64,000 nt of DNA from Panopea generosa. Its lineage: Eukaryota > Mollusca > Bivalvia > Adapedonta > Hiatellidae. The position numbers and the translations under genes were made by a program. The stretch is from positions 47,680,412-47,744,411 of the forward strand of contig CM055909.1 in assembly GCA_029582155.1 (NCBI GenBank). Direction: 5' to 3'. Shown here one piece after another: positions 52,401 to 61,873 of the stretch. Under the pieces are notes generated by a model. It saw nothing but the letters and a program-made list of their open reading frames with translations, was not told the DNA's origin and searched no databases. The first letter of the stretch is position 1. The number at the start of each line of letters is the position of its first letter.

Positions 52401-54290
52401 TGAGCATTAAATACCTATGCGCCTAGATTTAGCTTTCCCAGATTAGGAATAGTTGAGCATTACATACCTGTGCGCCTAGTGTTCGCTTCCTTAGATAAGG
52501 AATAGTTGAGCATTACATATCTGTGTTCCTAATGTTCGCTTCCTTGGATAAGGAATAGTTGAGCATTTCATATCTGTGCTCCTAGTGTTCGCTTCCTCAG
52601 ATAAGGAAAAGTTGAGCATTACATATCTGTGCTCCTAGTGTTCGCTTCTTCAGTTTAGGAATAGTTGAGCATTACATACCTGTGCTCCTAGTGTTCGCTT
52701 CCTTAGATAAGGAATAGTTGAGCATTACATATCTGTGCGCCTAGATTTAGTTTACTCGGTTTAGGAGTAGTTGATCATTACATACCTGTACTCCTAGATT
52801 TATCTTACTCGGTTTAGGAATAGTTGAGCATTACATACCTGTGCTCCTTGTGTTCGCTTCCTCAGATTAGGAATAGTTGAGCAATACATACCTGTGCTCC
52901 AAGTGTTTGCTTCCTCATTTTAGGAATAGTTGAGCAATACATACCTGTGCTCCAAGTGTTCGCTTCCTCATTTTAGGAATAGTTGAGCAATACATACCTG
53001 TGCTCCAAGTGTTTGCTTCCTCATTTTAGGAATAGTTGAGCATTACTTACCTGTGCTCCAAGTGTTCGCTTCCTCATTTTAGGAATAGTTGAGCAATACA
53101 TACCTGTGCTCCAAGTGTTCGCTTCCTCATTTTAGGAATAGTTGAGCAATACATGCCTGTGCTCCAAGTGTTCGCTTCCTCATTTTAGGAATAGTTGAGC
53201 ATTACATACCTGTGCTCCTAGTGTTCGCTTCTTCAGATTAGGAATAGTTGAGCAATACATACCTGTGCTCCAAGTGTTCGCTTCCTCATTTTAGGAATAG
53301 TTGAGCAATACATACCTGTGCTCCTTGTGTTCGCTTCCTCAGTTTAAGAATAGTTGAGCATAACATATCTGTGCGCCTAGTTTTATCTTACTCAGTTTAG
53401 GAATAGTTGAGAATTACATACCTGTGCGCCTAGTTTTCCCTTCCTCAATCTGGGAATGTCGGTATGTGAGACTGACTTATTCCACAGCTCGCCAAGATTG
53501 GCCCTCAAGTCGACACTGTAAACTGAGTTGTTGGCGAACATTCGGTAGCGGTAAGACAAGTCGTTGTGTCTGTAAATACAAATATACAAATTTTATGTAT
53601 TGCCATAATGTGTTGATATATCATAATAGATATAGGTATTGTCCTGATATAACACATACTCGTATTGTCCTGTTTTACTCACATGCTCGTATTGCCCTGT
53701 TTTAATCACATACTCGTATTGCCCTGTTTTAATCACATACTCGTATTGCCTTGTTTTAATTACATGTCTGTATACTGAATGGGAGTACTTCAGAGGTCAC
53801 ACTTCTGATAAGTGTTGGGCTTTCAACAGGATAACGTGTGTCCAATTTTATATCGCAACATCTGTTCAGCATGCGCATGCAAAACGTGAATTAACTGTCA
53901 ATTTTATGATAATTGGAGTGCAGGGGACATAGTTATAAAGGAAGCATATAGTTTGGATGTGAATATGCTTTTAGGACAGTGAGATCTAAGGTTCAGCTAG
54001 ATCTTCGAGTCAAGCAGTTAAGTCTGGGATGGAGACAAAGTTAGGTCTGGGTTTTTAGGCAGGAGAGCTGGGTTTCGGTAGGCAGTGAGATTCGGGTTAA
54101 AGCTCCGAGATGGGAATCTTTTCTGAACTGTTCTGAACTGTTTTGAAGTGTACAGATATGTTAATAGAATTCATTAAATATTAAAATGAAAGATGTAATA
54201 ATGTAGAATAGAAATATACCGAAACGGAACTGCGCTTTCTGTCAGTTTAGGATTGATATTGGAACATTTGTCGGCGATGGTGTCAATCAT
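37358..54290 (-). CDS. DPEP1: Membrane dipeptidase (renal dipeptidase, M19 family) homologue, ten exons
   Basis: Ten exons (A-J) join in phase to 388 codons plus a stop. The order of blocks follows human DPEP1 along its length: [134 protein letters not shown]. The zinc ligands are H25, D27, E135, H213 and H234. The H25/D27, E135 and H213/H234 spacing stays within a few residues of the human enzyme. The family hydrolyses dipeptides (and leukotriene D4 in vertebrates) at the cell surface or outside cells. Two oddities: no signal peptide is found on the exon-A start, so an upstream exon may be missing, and the end lacks the hydrophobic GPI-signal tail of DPEP1. DPEP1/2/3 orthology cannot be settled, so the symbol marks the family. 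Confidence 0.93.
37565..37915. repeat. 20-bp minisatellite, about 17 copies (intron I/J)
   Basis: The unit ACAAGTCGTACGATCATTTT recurs every 20 bp (for example 37623, 37643), with CGTACG palindromes and alternate GTGGTACG or GTAGTACG variants. Confidence 0.92.
38270..38625. repeat. Degenerate repeats of GGTACGATAAT type (intron I/J)
   Basis: Words such as CGGTACGATAATCACACCG, ACGTGGTACGATGATTTTAC and TACCGCA recur at roughly 20-27 bp. They may be an old expansion related to the adjacent 20-bp array. Confidence 0.5.
38708..38843 (-). CDS. DPEP1: Dipeptidase exon I
   Basis: It encodes [36 protein letters not shown] and [10 protein letters not shown]. The acceptor is TTTATCTAG and the donor GTATGT. 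It matches the VPEGLEDVSKYPDL and NLLRVFEAVEQ blocks of DPEP1. Confidence 0.95.
39034..39305 (+). repeat. tRNA-derived SINE, family A (intron H/I)
   Basis: The head is GCCGGGCCCAGTTAGCTCAG with box B GAGTTCGAATCCC. The body has ACGAGTACTGGTTAACCGTC and a 3' end like GACGGCATAATTATAACGC. Other copies are at 49797 (minus), 58510 (minus) and 59324 (plus). Confidence 0.85.
39375..39562. repeat. (TCATTA/TCATTG)n microsatellite
   Basis: TTATCATTATCATTGTCATT hexamer arrays with TTATTC interruptions. Frames on both strands (His/Tyr or Asp/Asn runs) are artefacts. Confidence 0.95.
40051..40126 (-). CDS. DPEP1: Dipeptidase exon H
   Basis: It encodes [20 protein letters not shown] and YDGIPS, with D307 in the position of the active-site Asp of the GGDFDG motif. 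The acceptor is GTTTTCAG and the donor GTATGT. Confidence 0.95.
40446..41165. repeat. GC-rich segment between two direct repeats (intron G/H)
   Basis: GCCCGTTAT, one mismatch, CTACTAAGGGAAACAACTCG and TGTAGTA occur at 40446-40485 and again at 41123-41162. Between them, about 40540-40930 is GC- and CpG-rich with repeated CCGTACGATTTCCGT and CGCACGG words. It could be an element of about 680 bp or a local duplication; no coding function is evident. Confidence 0.5.
41268..44108. repeat. 62-bp minisatellite, about 45 copies (intron G/H)
   Basis: Units begin CACACTGGAGTATCACGCCG, continue CAGACACATGGTATGATACC and end CGACCCAGTCACATTATACT plus GT (62 bp; for example 41504 to 41566). Truncated units with CCCCGCAGGCACATGG appear near 43000 and 43290. 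A non-repeat insert lies at about 42870-42910. The last copies (43600-44090) are almost identical. Confidence 0.97.
44365..46155. repeat. 44-bp satellite-like array, about 41 copies, with higher-order pattern (intron G/H)
   Basis: The unit is GACCTGATTCGGGAGATATC, GGGCTCTGGGATAAACTATT, AATT. Variants at fixed sites (GAACTG/GACCTG, TTCGAG/TTTGAG/TTCGGG, CTCTGGG/TTCTGGG/TTCTGTG) recur in order, giving a five-unit (220-bp) higher-order repeat at least twice from about 44650 to 45090. Flanking copies of GTCTGTAGAA(T/C)GAACCCAG at 44150 and 44337 sit before the array. Confidence 0.97.
46205..46290 (-). repeat. tRNA-like sequence
   Basis: On the minus strand TGGTCTAGTCATAGAGCGTC (box A) and GTGGGATCGAATCCAGACC (box B) with TTGCATG in the anticodon region. 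The acceptor halves do not pair, so it is a relic or SINE head. Confidence 0.4.
46328..46424 (-). CDS. DPEP1: Dipeptidase exon G
   Basis: It encodes [20 protein letters not shown] and [12 protein letters not shown]. It matches the SLVMVNFY..Y and LSQVADH blocks. The acceptor is AACATTTAG and the donor GTGAGT. Confidence 0.94.
46481..46708 (-). repeat. SINE, family B (intron F/G)
   Basis: The minus-strand reading is GGGTCCTCTGTGTTCCAGTG, CGCCGTCTCAAGATCATTTA, AGATACTTGCGGAGGGACGG, then a GTGGATACGCC-type end. Confidence 0.85.
46948..47252 (+). repeat. SINE-like element with ATTC tail, family E (intron F/G)
   Basis: This is the full-length partner of 9268-9573, with GGTTCAATCTG as a good box B. 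Confidence 0.8.
47454..47630 (-). CDS. DPEP1: Dipeptidase exon F (zinc ligands H213, H234)
   Basis: It encodes [20 protein letters not shown], then [20 protein letters not shown], and ends [11 protein letters not shown]. The acceptor is TTTTCTACAG and the donor GTGGGT. It is phase 0 at both ends (59 codons). Confidence 0.96.
48146..48372 (+). repeat. Diverged SINE, family B (intron E/F)
   Basis: AGTCACTTGAGGAAGGACGG, TTTTACTCAGATTCAT and AATGTGCCGGAAACTAGATG occur in family B order; the head is worn. Confidence 0.65.
48495..48579 (-). CDS. DPEP1: Dipeptidase exon E
   Basis: It encodes [20 protein letters not shown] then HNGLTEFGK. It matches the PWADNWLVDTGD and GLSPFGQ region. The acceptor is AATTTCAG and the donor GTACAG, which is a weaker donor. 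Confidence 0.92.
48835..49226 (+). repeat. Dispersed repeat shared with 10583-11088 (intron D/E)
   Basis: The shared words listed for 10583-11088 occur in the same order and strand. Confidence 0.65.
49459..49609 (-). CDS. DPEP1: Dipeptidase exon D (zinc ligand E135)
   Basis: It encodes [40 protein letters not shown] and [11 protein letters not shown]135 is the bridging glutamate of the GxEGGHSID motif. The acceptor is CATTACTAG and the donor GTAAGC. Confidence 0.96.
49797..50075 (-). repeat. SINE, family A (intron C/D)
   Basis: The minus-strand head has TGGGTTCGAATCC-like box B (AGTTCGAATCCAGGCC) and the core ATCAGTTACTTCCGGAGATG. The 3' tail is a CAAT run. Confidence 0.82.
51025..51095. 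repeat. (TTG)n/(TGA)n microsatellite
   Basis: TGTTGTTGTTGTTGATGATG-type runs. A similar (TTG)n run lies at 48030-48055. Confidence 0.9.
51811..51943 (-). CDS. DPEP1: Dipeptidase exon C
   Basis: It encodes [20 protein letters not shown] then [20 protein letters not shown] and TTAQ. It matches the QFWSVYTPC..Q.KDAVR block. The acceptor is GTTCCAG and the donor GTAGTT, which is not a strong consensus. Confidence 0.94.
52145..53457 (-). repeat. 53-bp minisatellite carrying copies of an exon end and its 5' splice site (intron B/C)
   Basis: About 24 units of 53 bp (for example 52981 to 53034). On the minus strand each reads ATTCCTAAACTGAGGAAGCG, AACACTAGGAGCACAG, then GTATGTAATGCTCAACT. The true end of exon B is ATTCCCAGATTGAGGAAGGG, AAAACTAGGCGCACAG, GTATGTAATTCTCAACT, so the exon boundary is itself the first unit. 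Many copies keep CACAG/GTATGT intact. Confidence 0.95.
53422..53569 (-). CDS. DPEP1: Dipeptidase exon B (zinc ligands H25, D27)
   Basis: It encodes [40 protein letters not shown] and [12 protein letters not shown] supplies two zinc ligands; the usual DG before it is replaced by [19 protein letters not shown] matches THTNIPKLRAGFVGGQ of DPEP1. The acceptor is ATTTACAG and the donor GTATGT. Confidence 0.94.
54220..54290 (-). CDS. DPEP1: Dipeptidase exon A (first coding exon found)
   Basis: It encodes [16 protein letters not shown] and TESAVPF, with the last codon completed in exon B. The ATG at 54290 is the first available after an in-frame TAA at 54315-54317. Alternatively an AG at 54313-54314 could serve as acceptor from an unseen upstream exon carrying the signal peptide. 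The donor is GTATAT. The match to the family is weak before the HND motif. Confidence 0.65.
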
Positions 54291-54436
54291 TGTAAGAGTT
54301 GGTGGACTTCTTTCTTAGCAAACATTTGTCGTTGTTCGGACATATTTAAAGAGGGTTTTATGTTAACGTCAGCAAGTGAGAGAGACGCTATTTTGTGTGG
54401 ATATACACGATTTACTCTTACATTTGATACTTGAAG

Positions 54437-56893
54437 CACAACATCAACGCAACAGATCAACTTATTCTTAACATGAACACGGCAGACGAGGTTCTTCACG
54501 ACATGAACATGACAAACGAGGTTCTTCACGACATGAACACAACAAATCAACTTCTTCTTAACATGAACACGGCAGACGAGGTTTTTCACGACATGAACAC
54601 GACAGACGGTGTTCTTCTCGACATGAAGACGACAGACGATGTTACTCACGACATGAACACAACAGACGATGTTCTTCTCGGCATGAACACGACATACGTT
54701 GTTCTTCTCGACATGAAGACGACAGACGATGTTACTCACGACATGAACACAACAGACGATGTTACTCACGACATGAACACGACAGACGATGTTACTCACG
54801 ACATGAAAACGACAGACGATGTTACTCACGACATAAACACGACAGACGATGTTCTTCTCGGCAAGAACACGACAGACGATGTTCTTCTCGGACGATGTTC
54901 TTCTTGGCAAGAACGATATGAACACGACAGACGATGTTCTTCACGACATGAACACGACAGTCGATATTCTTCTCGGCAATAACACGACAGACGATGTTCT
55001 TCTCGACATGAAGACGACAGACGATGTTATTCACGACATAAACACGACAGACGATGTTCTTCTCGGCAAGAACACGACAGACGATGTTCTTCTTGGCAAG
55101 AACGATATGAAAACAACAGACGATGTTCTTCCCGACATGAACACGACATACGTTGTTCTTCTCGACAAGAACACGACAGACGATGCTCTTCTCGGCAATA
55201 ACACGGCAAACGATGCTATTCTCGACATGAACACGACAGACGATATTTTTCTCGGCAATAACACGGCAAACGATGTTCTTTCTCGACAATAACACGGCAG
55301 ACGATGCTCTTCTCGACATGAACACGACAGACGATGTTCTTCACGACATGAAAACGACAGACGATGTTCTCGGCATGAGCACGACAGACGATGTTCTTCT
55401 CGGCAAGAACACTTCTCGGCAAAAACACGACAGACAATTTTCTTCACGACATAAACACGACAGACGATTTTTTTCTCGACATGGACACGACAGACAATCT
55501 TCTTCATGACATGAACACGACAGCTGATGTTCTTCACGACATGAACACGACAGACGATGTTATTCACATAATGATCACAACAGACGATGTTCTTCACATA
55601 ATGAACACAACAGACGATGTTCTTCACGACATGAACACGACAGATGATGTTTTTCTAAACATAAACCGACAGACAATTTTCTTTTCGACATGAACACGGC
55701 AGACAATGTTTTTTCTCGACATGAACACGACATACGATGTTCTTCTTGACATGAACACGACAGACGATGTTCTTTTCAACACATACATGACAAACGATTT
55801 TCTTCACGGCATAAACACGACAGACGATGTTCTTCACGACATAAACACGACAGGCAATGTTCTTCACGACATGAAGACGACAGACGACATGAACATGACA
55901 GACGATGTTCTTCACGACATGAACACGACGGACGATGTTCTTCTCGACATGAACACAACAGACGGTGTTTTTCACGACATGAACACGACATACGATGTTT
56001 TTCTATACATAATCACGGCAGACAATGTTTTCCTCGACATGAACAAGACATACGATGTTCTTCTTGACATGAACACGACAGACGATGTTCTTTTTAACAT
56101 ATACACGACAGACGATGTTCTTTACGACATAAACACGACAGACGATGATCTTCACGACATAAACACGGCATGAACACGACAGACGATGTTCTTCTCGACA
56201 ATAACACGACAGACGATGTTCTTTTCGGCAAGAACGTCATGAAAACGACAATGTTCTTCCCAACATGAACACGACAGACGACGTTCTTCACGACATGAAC
56301 ACGACAGGCGATGTTCTATACGACATGAACACGACAGACGATGTTATTCACGACATGAACACGGCAGACGATGTTCTTTACGACATGAACACGACAGACG
56401 ATGTTCTTCACGACATGAACACGACAGACGATGTTCTTTACGACATAAACACGGCAGACGATGTTCTTCTCGACATGAACTCAACAGACGATGTTCTTCA
56501 CGACATGAAAACGACAGACGATGTTTTTCTAAACATAAACACGACAGACAATTTTCTTCTCGACATGAACACGGCAGACAAAGTTCTTCTCGACATGAAC
56601 ACGACATACGATGTTCTTCTCGACAAGAACACGACAGACGATGTTCTTCACGACATAAATACGACAGACGATGTTCTTTACGACATTAACACGACAGAGT
56701 CGATGTTCTTGACGACATAAACACGACAGACGATGTTCTTCTCGACATGAACACGACAGACGGTGTTCTTCATGACATAAACACGACAGATGATGTTCTT
56801 TTCAACATATACACGACAGACGATGTTCTTCAAGAGATGAACACGACAGACGATGTTCTTCACGACATAAACACGACAGACGATGTTCTTCTG
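54437..56893. repeat. 30-bp minisatellite, about 80 copies, upstream of the dipeptidase exons
   Basis: The unit is GACATGAACACGACAGACGA plus TGTTCTTCAC (or TTCTTCTC, TTACTCAC). Because 30 is a multiple of three, long frames open on both strands (MNTTDDVLHD on plus; VKNIVCRVHV on minus), but they break and shift often. Occasional 15-bp half units and insertions occur. Confidence 0.95.
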
Positions 56894-57242
56894 GGATAGA
56901 GTGTTTATGTTCATTTGCCTTGCAATACTATTTTCCGTACAATGCTCCACATTCAATTTCTCAAATCCAAAAAATTAGGTAGCAATAAAATGAAAATAAA
57001 ATATGTCCATAAAATTATGTATTTCTATATCATGCCCATACCTGATGATGTCGGAATTGGCCGAGTTTATACGATTGAATTGGAAAATTTCCGCTAATTT
57101 ACGTCAGCGAATCTGCATATATGAATGACTGACCTTTCGGGTATACATATTTAAAACACGATTTATTCCCGTTTAAGAGAGGTATCGATTATTATAAATT
57201 CACGAAGGCGATGAAAATTCAAAAAAATTTCGTCATTCATAA

Positions 57243-57304
57243 ACATGTTTACGCGCCGTACCGTTACGTGCCGTTCCGTGTCGTGCCGCGCCGTACCTTG
57301 TCAT
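57243..57304. repeat. Short (GCCGT)n-type repeat
   Basis: CGCGCCGTACCGTTACGTGC and CGTTCCGTGTCGTGCCGC are degenerate copies of GTGCC/CCGT words in otherwise AT-rich DNA. Confidence 0.7.
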
Positions 57305-57765
57305 GTCATACAGCACAATGCAATGCAACATAATATATTATTTTTTAAAAAAAAAAGTCAAAATAACATTGGAACGAAAGGGGTCGAAATATCGAGCCTA
57401 CCAACACGTTCGACTATCATGAGTGCAGGGAACATTGTCAATAACGACACGTTTATAACCTTTTTGTGTAGAACTCATAAAACCTTAAATACTATTTACG
57501 AGTACTTGGATTGGTCTTAAAATATAACATAATAAATACTTGACAAACATCCCTGCATTTCAAGTGTTAAAACAACAAAAGTTTTCATTGGTGGAGCTTC
57601 GGGAGTAGGAAGAGCAAACCGGTGCTTTTCTCAAATGTTTGTTTGACGAGTTTTATAAGTACTCATGGACCTTTGTATCATACCCGCCTATGTTTCCCCA
57701 AATTCGTTTGAAATGTCGGTTTCACCGTTACGAGATATGATAAACATAAATTTATTATCAATAAA

Positions 57766-57940
57766 CAGTCAAACCTGTCTTAAGCAGCCAGTCAAAGGGA
57801 GGAGCAAAGTGTTTTTAAGACACGTTGTTGCTTAATACAGGTTAATTTGCTCTGAAAACATAGACATGGGAAATAGAGAATGTGGCTGCTGAAGACAAAT
57901 GGCTGCTTAATAGAGGTGACCACTTGTACAGGTTCGACAG
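57766..57940. mobile_element. MITE, 175 bp, copy 2
   Basis: The left end is CAGTCAAACCTGT; the right end, reverse-complemented, is CTGTCGAACCTGT followed by TA. The inside has TTAAGCAGCCAGTCAAAGGG and TGGCTGCTTAATAGAGGTGA, as in the 17421 copy. Confidence 0.7.
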
Positions 57941-58392
57941 TAGGTGTAAGCTCACAACTTTATTCTATAGTCAATAAAAAAAAAGTTGCCAATAGTGTCA
58001 TTCATAGAGAGACCCAAATAAAATTAGTGAAACTTATTTTATTGTAGGGGTCATGTTGCATGCATGAGATATTTTTCTTGTCATTTTTTACACTGTTGAA
58101 AAAGTGAAAGTAGACTCCCGAAATCATACCTTAATTTAAAACCATTTTTCCCCGTAATTTCACAATTCAAACACGGCAATGCTTTCAAAATGTTAAACAT
58201 ACATCAATAATGGCATTCAAATAAAAAAATGAGCATTAAAATAAGGTAAATGTATTTTTAAAAAGATACAAGGATCACATTGTATTCATAACCGCCATTA
58301 TGCGACTACCTGACGGAAGCATTTTCTGTTTCCAGTGGTAGTATTATGCTTATAACCAATGCTTAAACCACTGATTAAAGTGAAAAGAAAAT

Positions 58393-58509
58393 GTTGACCG
58401 CTCAGGCCAGAGGTCGCGGGTTCGACCCAGAATCGAAGGTTCCACCCGATGTCATGTTAGAAAACTGACTCGATTCATAAAAAGGTCTAAGCTAATTTTT
58501 CAATCAAAT
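58393..58509 (+). repeat. SINE fragment, family D
   Basis: GACCGCTCAGGCCAGAGGTC and GCGGGTTCGACCC match the head of the 26758 copy; the body is shortened. Confidence 0.6.
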
Positions 58510-58790
58510 TTGAATATTAAGCGTCATTTTTATGCCATCGGATGCACAGGCGATCAGTTTATCTAACCATTCTTTCCCGGGATCCTGGGTGGTTTTACTA
58601 GTACTCGAATACACCCATATCCGCAACTAACTAATAACTTTTCCACTTAAATCAGCGTTAAGAGACGAATGCCAATTGCACGCATTGCCGAATATCAATA
58701 ATCTCCGAGACGGTGGCCGGGAAGGAATTCGAACTCTCGACCAACGGACTGATAGTTAGCCACGTTCCCGCCTCAGCTAACCGGCTCCGA
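58510..58790 (-). repeat. SINE, family A
   Basis: The minus-strand reading gives GGCTAACTATCAGTCCGTTG, GAGTTCGAATTCC (box B), GGAAAAGTTATTAGTTAGTT and a tail TGGCATAAAAATGACGC. It is diverged relative to 59324. Confidence 0.8.
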
Positions 58791-59323
58791 TATTTCGCAA
58801 TTGAACTAAAATAAATAATATAACCTTAAAATCAGGGAATGAATTTTGACTGTTGTTAACCAGTTAAACAGTAAATTACATTAAACTGGTTAAAACCAAT
58901 CTTAATTTTAACGCCTTTGCTTTCGCCACTGTACCATTGTTGACAGAAGCACTAGAGTAACATGAGATTATCGTTCAGGAAATTTTGAACAATTCGTCCA
59001 TTCATATGAATATTTGCGTTAGACAGCTCTTAATTAAATACATTAAATATGATATGGACAACATCAATGGTATATTATACACTTAAGAAAGCGTATTAAG
59101 ATTTTTCTTACCGTTCTTAATATAGTGTTAAATATCTCACAATTGGCAATGTTCAAAATAACGCATTTCATAAAACCCTATTTTCCAGTTTTGTGTGTCG
59201 ACATCTTATAATGTAAACCAATATAATCGAGACCTTTTTTACGATAACGATCAAATTATGTGGTAGTCTGTTGCTGTTTATACCAATTTCAAGGGTTTTA
59301 TTTCGATTACTCTTACATAATGT

Positions 59324-59591
59324 GCCGGGCCCGATTAGCTCAGTCGTTAGCGTGTCTGACTATCAATCCGGGGTTCGTGAGTTCGAATCCCCGTCCGGCC
59401 ACTGTCTCCGTGATTATATACAACATTGCGGCTTATTGTCAATCGGCTCTCACCGCTGAATCAAGAGGGAAATTTATCAGTTACTTGCGGAGATGGGGTA
59501 TGCACGAGTACTGGTTAACCTTACAGGAAACAGTGGTTAGGTAAACTGATTATCTGCTATCCCTCGATGGTATAAAAATGACGCTAAATAT

Positions 59592-59622
<31 letters not shown>
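59324..59622 (+). repeat. SINE, family A (best-preserved copy)
   Basis: The head is GCCGGGCCCGATTAGCTCAG with TGAGTTCGAATCCCCGTCCG. The core is ATCAGTTACTTGCGGAGATG, then ACGAGTACTGGTTAACC, ATAAAAATGACGCTAAAT and an (AATC)n tail. The tRNA head is nearly complete, but the body and tail show it is a retroposon. Confidence 0.88.
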
Positions 59623-59625
<3 letters not shown>

Positions 59626-61873
59626 TTATATAATGTAATCTTGTTTTTGTTTTATGCTGTACCTTGAATGTATCATATATATCTTCAATTTAGCTATTGC
59701 AATGAACTCGATTACTTCTTTTTTATGGCAGATATTTATAAAAAAAAAATGAAACCTGACAGTTTTGCTTACTGTAAATACAATGTTAATGCATTCAAAA
59801 ATTGATAACATGACGCAATAAGATCTTGTTATAAACTGTTGAAATCTTGTTGAAATTAGATCGGTTTGTATTCAAATATGTGCTTACTCACACTGTAAGG
59901 ATGTTCTGACATTTCTTTTAAACGTCTGGGTCATATTGGCCTAACATAAAATATTGTTTGTTTGTTCTTTACCCACCTACCCGATAACATTTCTCCTACT
60001 ATCAGAATTTTATTGCATTCACAAAAAAAACAAAACATTTTCATTGTTGGCTGTTGCCAAAATGTTGTATACTATCCAGCGTTTCTGTTACTAGTACATC
60101 TGCGGAAATGTTTGTCATTCTTAAAGATGTTGTTCTTTTTTTTTTATAAAATAAACATCGTCCGTTACTTTTTATGCCACTTTAAAGAGATAATGTGCAA
60201 GAGAAAGGTAATAGTAAGACGTTCTGTCAGACAAAGCACAAACTTAAAATATAATATAAAAATTTACCTACCTCCCCAAGATAAAAAAGATGGATAGGTA
60301 AAGGAAAAACAAACAATATTTTAATTTATGCCTAAGAATGCATGACTACACTGACAAAGTGTAAACATCAGCACTTTTACATTATTTACATTTTATCAAG
60401 GACTTATATCCAGGGTGCATACACCTTACATTTAATGTAAAAGAAATCAGCTGCCTGTGAAATTTGAATCATGAGTTTGCCAAGTTATTTATTTTTCGCA
60501 TGCTATTTTATAAACGTTTAGTAAAGAGATCCAAATTGCCTATTCAGTCTTCTTTATAAGCCCTTGATTTTATGTATATTATTTTGACAATTTTTTTCAC
60601 GATAGTTATTTTTTTATGGCAAGTTGAAACATCTTGCCTATTTATTTTGGTATGATAACAGGTATTGCTTAAATACTGTTTACATATCACAAAACTGATT
60701 GACTGATTGATTGACTAAATATTCATTAATTCAATAAATCAATCAATTTTTAATGTAAAACAAAAGTACAAACATGTGTTATCATTAGTTGTGTATTATT
60801 TACTCTGTATTACTCCGTTTCCATAACGCCCGTAAATTTAAATTCTTAGAGTAAAATTCGAAAGTCGGGAAATTCATTTTCAAATTTGCAAAACTTGTGC
60901 GCAAATCAAACGTTCCTGGATGTCACAGTTTGTTCGTCCGAAATTCTTAAGACTTACGAAGGTTAGTGAGACGGTCCCCATGGTTGCAAATATACACGAA
61001 ATTCAACGCAATGTTTCACAGCGGCTCTTTCAACAGCAGGAAATGATAAATATAAAACAATAAATTGGTGATAATTGTAAACTTGTTCAGTTGGTAGGTG
61101 ATTAATGAGCGATGACTACAGCTCACTGAAACTGGAGACCAACTAATTATCTATTTTCACTTTATTTATTTTTATGAGGCATTGTGCGAAATTGAACGTT
61201 TAAAACTAACTAAAAATATCGAATTTAAAAAATCATAAAATCACAACGCATCTTACGTTCGGAGAGTACCAGATTTTATTGATGATAATGAATTATGTGG
61301 TAATAAACTCTACCTAATGAAATAGTCCCATAAAGCCTGTGTAAATAATCTGAGCTCTCTTCGTGGTTAAATTTATGGTGTAAAAAGGATGTTCAAAGTG
61401 GTTCGCGGGTTCGCACATGGATTTTCGAAAGTCGTCAAATTTTATGATACTTTCGCACGGTTATTAATCGAATACATCTTGTCTGTTATATGATGTTGTG
61501 TTTCGGCCGAAAATAGGCAATTTTAACGTCAGTGGTGCCCCCCTGGCAACCATCCATATTTTCACCTTTTCCACATTAAGTCGGTTTAGACCGATCATTA
61601 AATGTTCGATTTTAAACAAAAATAAACGCTCACTTGAATAGGACACTTTCCAATGGGAGTTTAGATACACGCGTATGTAACAATACACGTAAATATGCGT
61701 AGTGGACGCTTGTTTACGAATAAAAGCGGTCATTTACGCACTTATTAGTTCATAAAAGGTGTTACAAAATGCAATTCAATGCATTTCACGATTACCTATA
61801 TCTCATCTAAATTTGTAGTTTGCACTACTCAATATACTTCGATTAATTATGTGATATTTACTTATTGGTCAAG

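Noticed and set aside
54287-56956. Long open frames on both strands (up to 212 residues) with 10-residue repeats
   Set aside because: They arise from a 30-bp repeat that keeps all frames open; they overlap on both strands and shift repeatedly, with no splice or start context.
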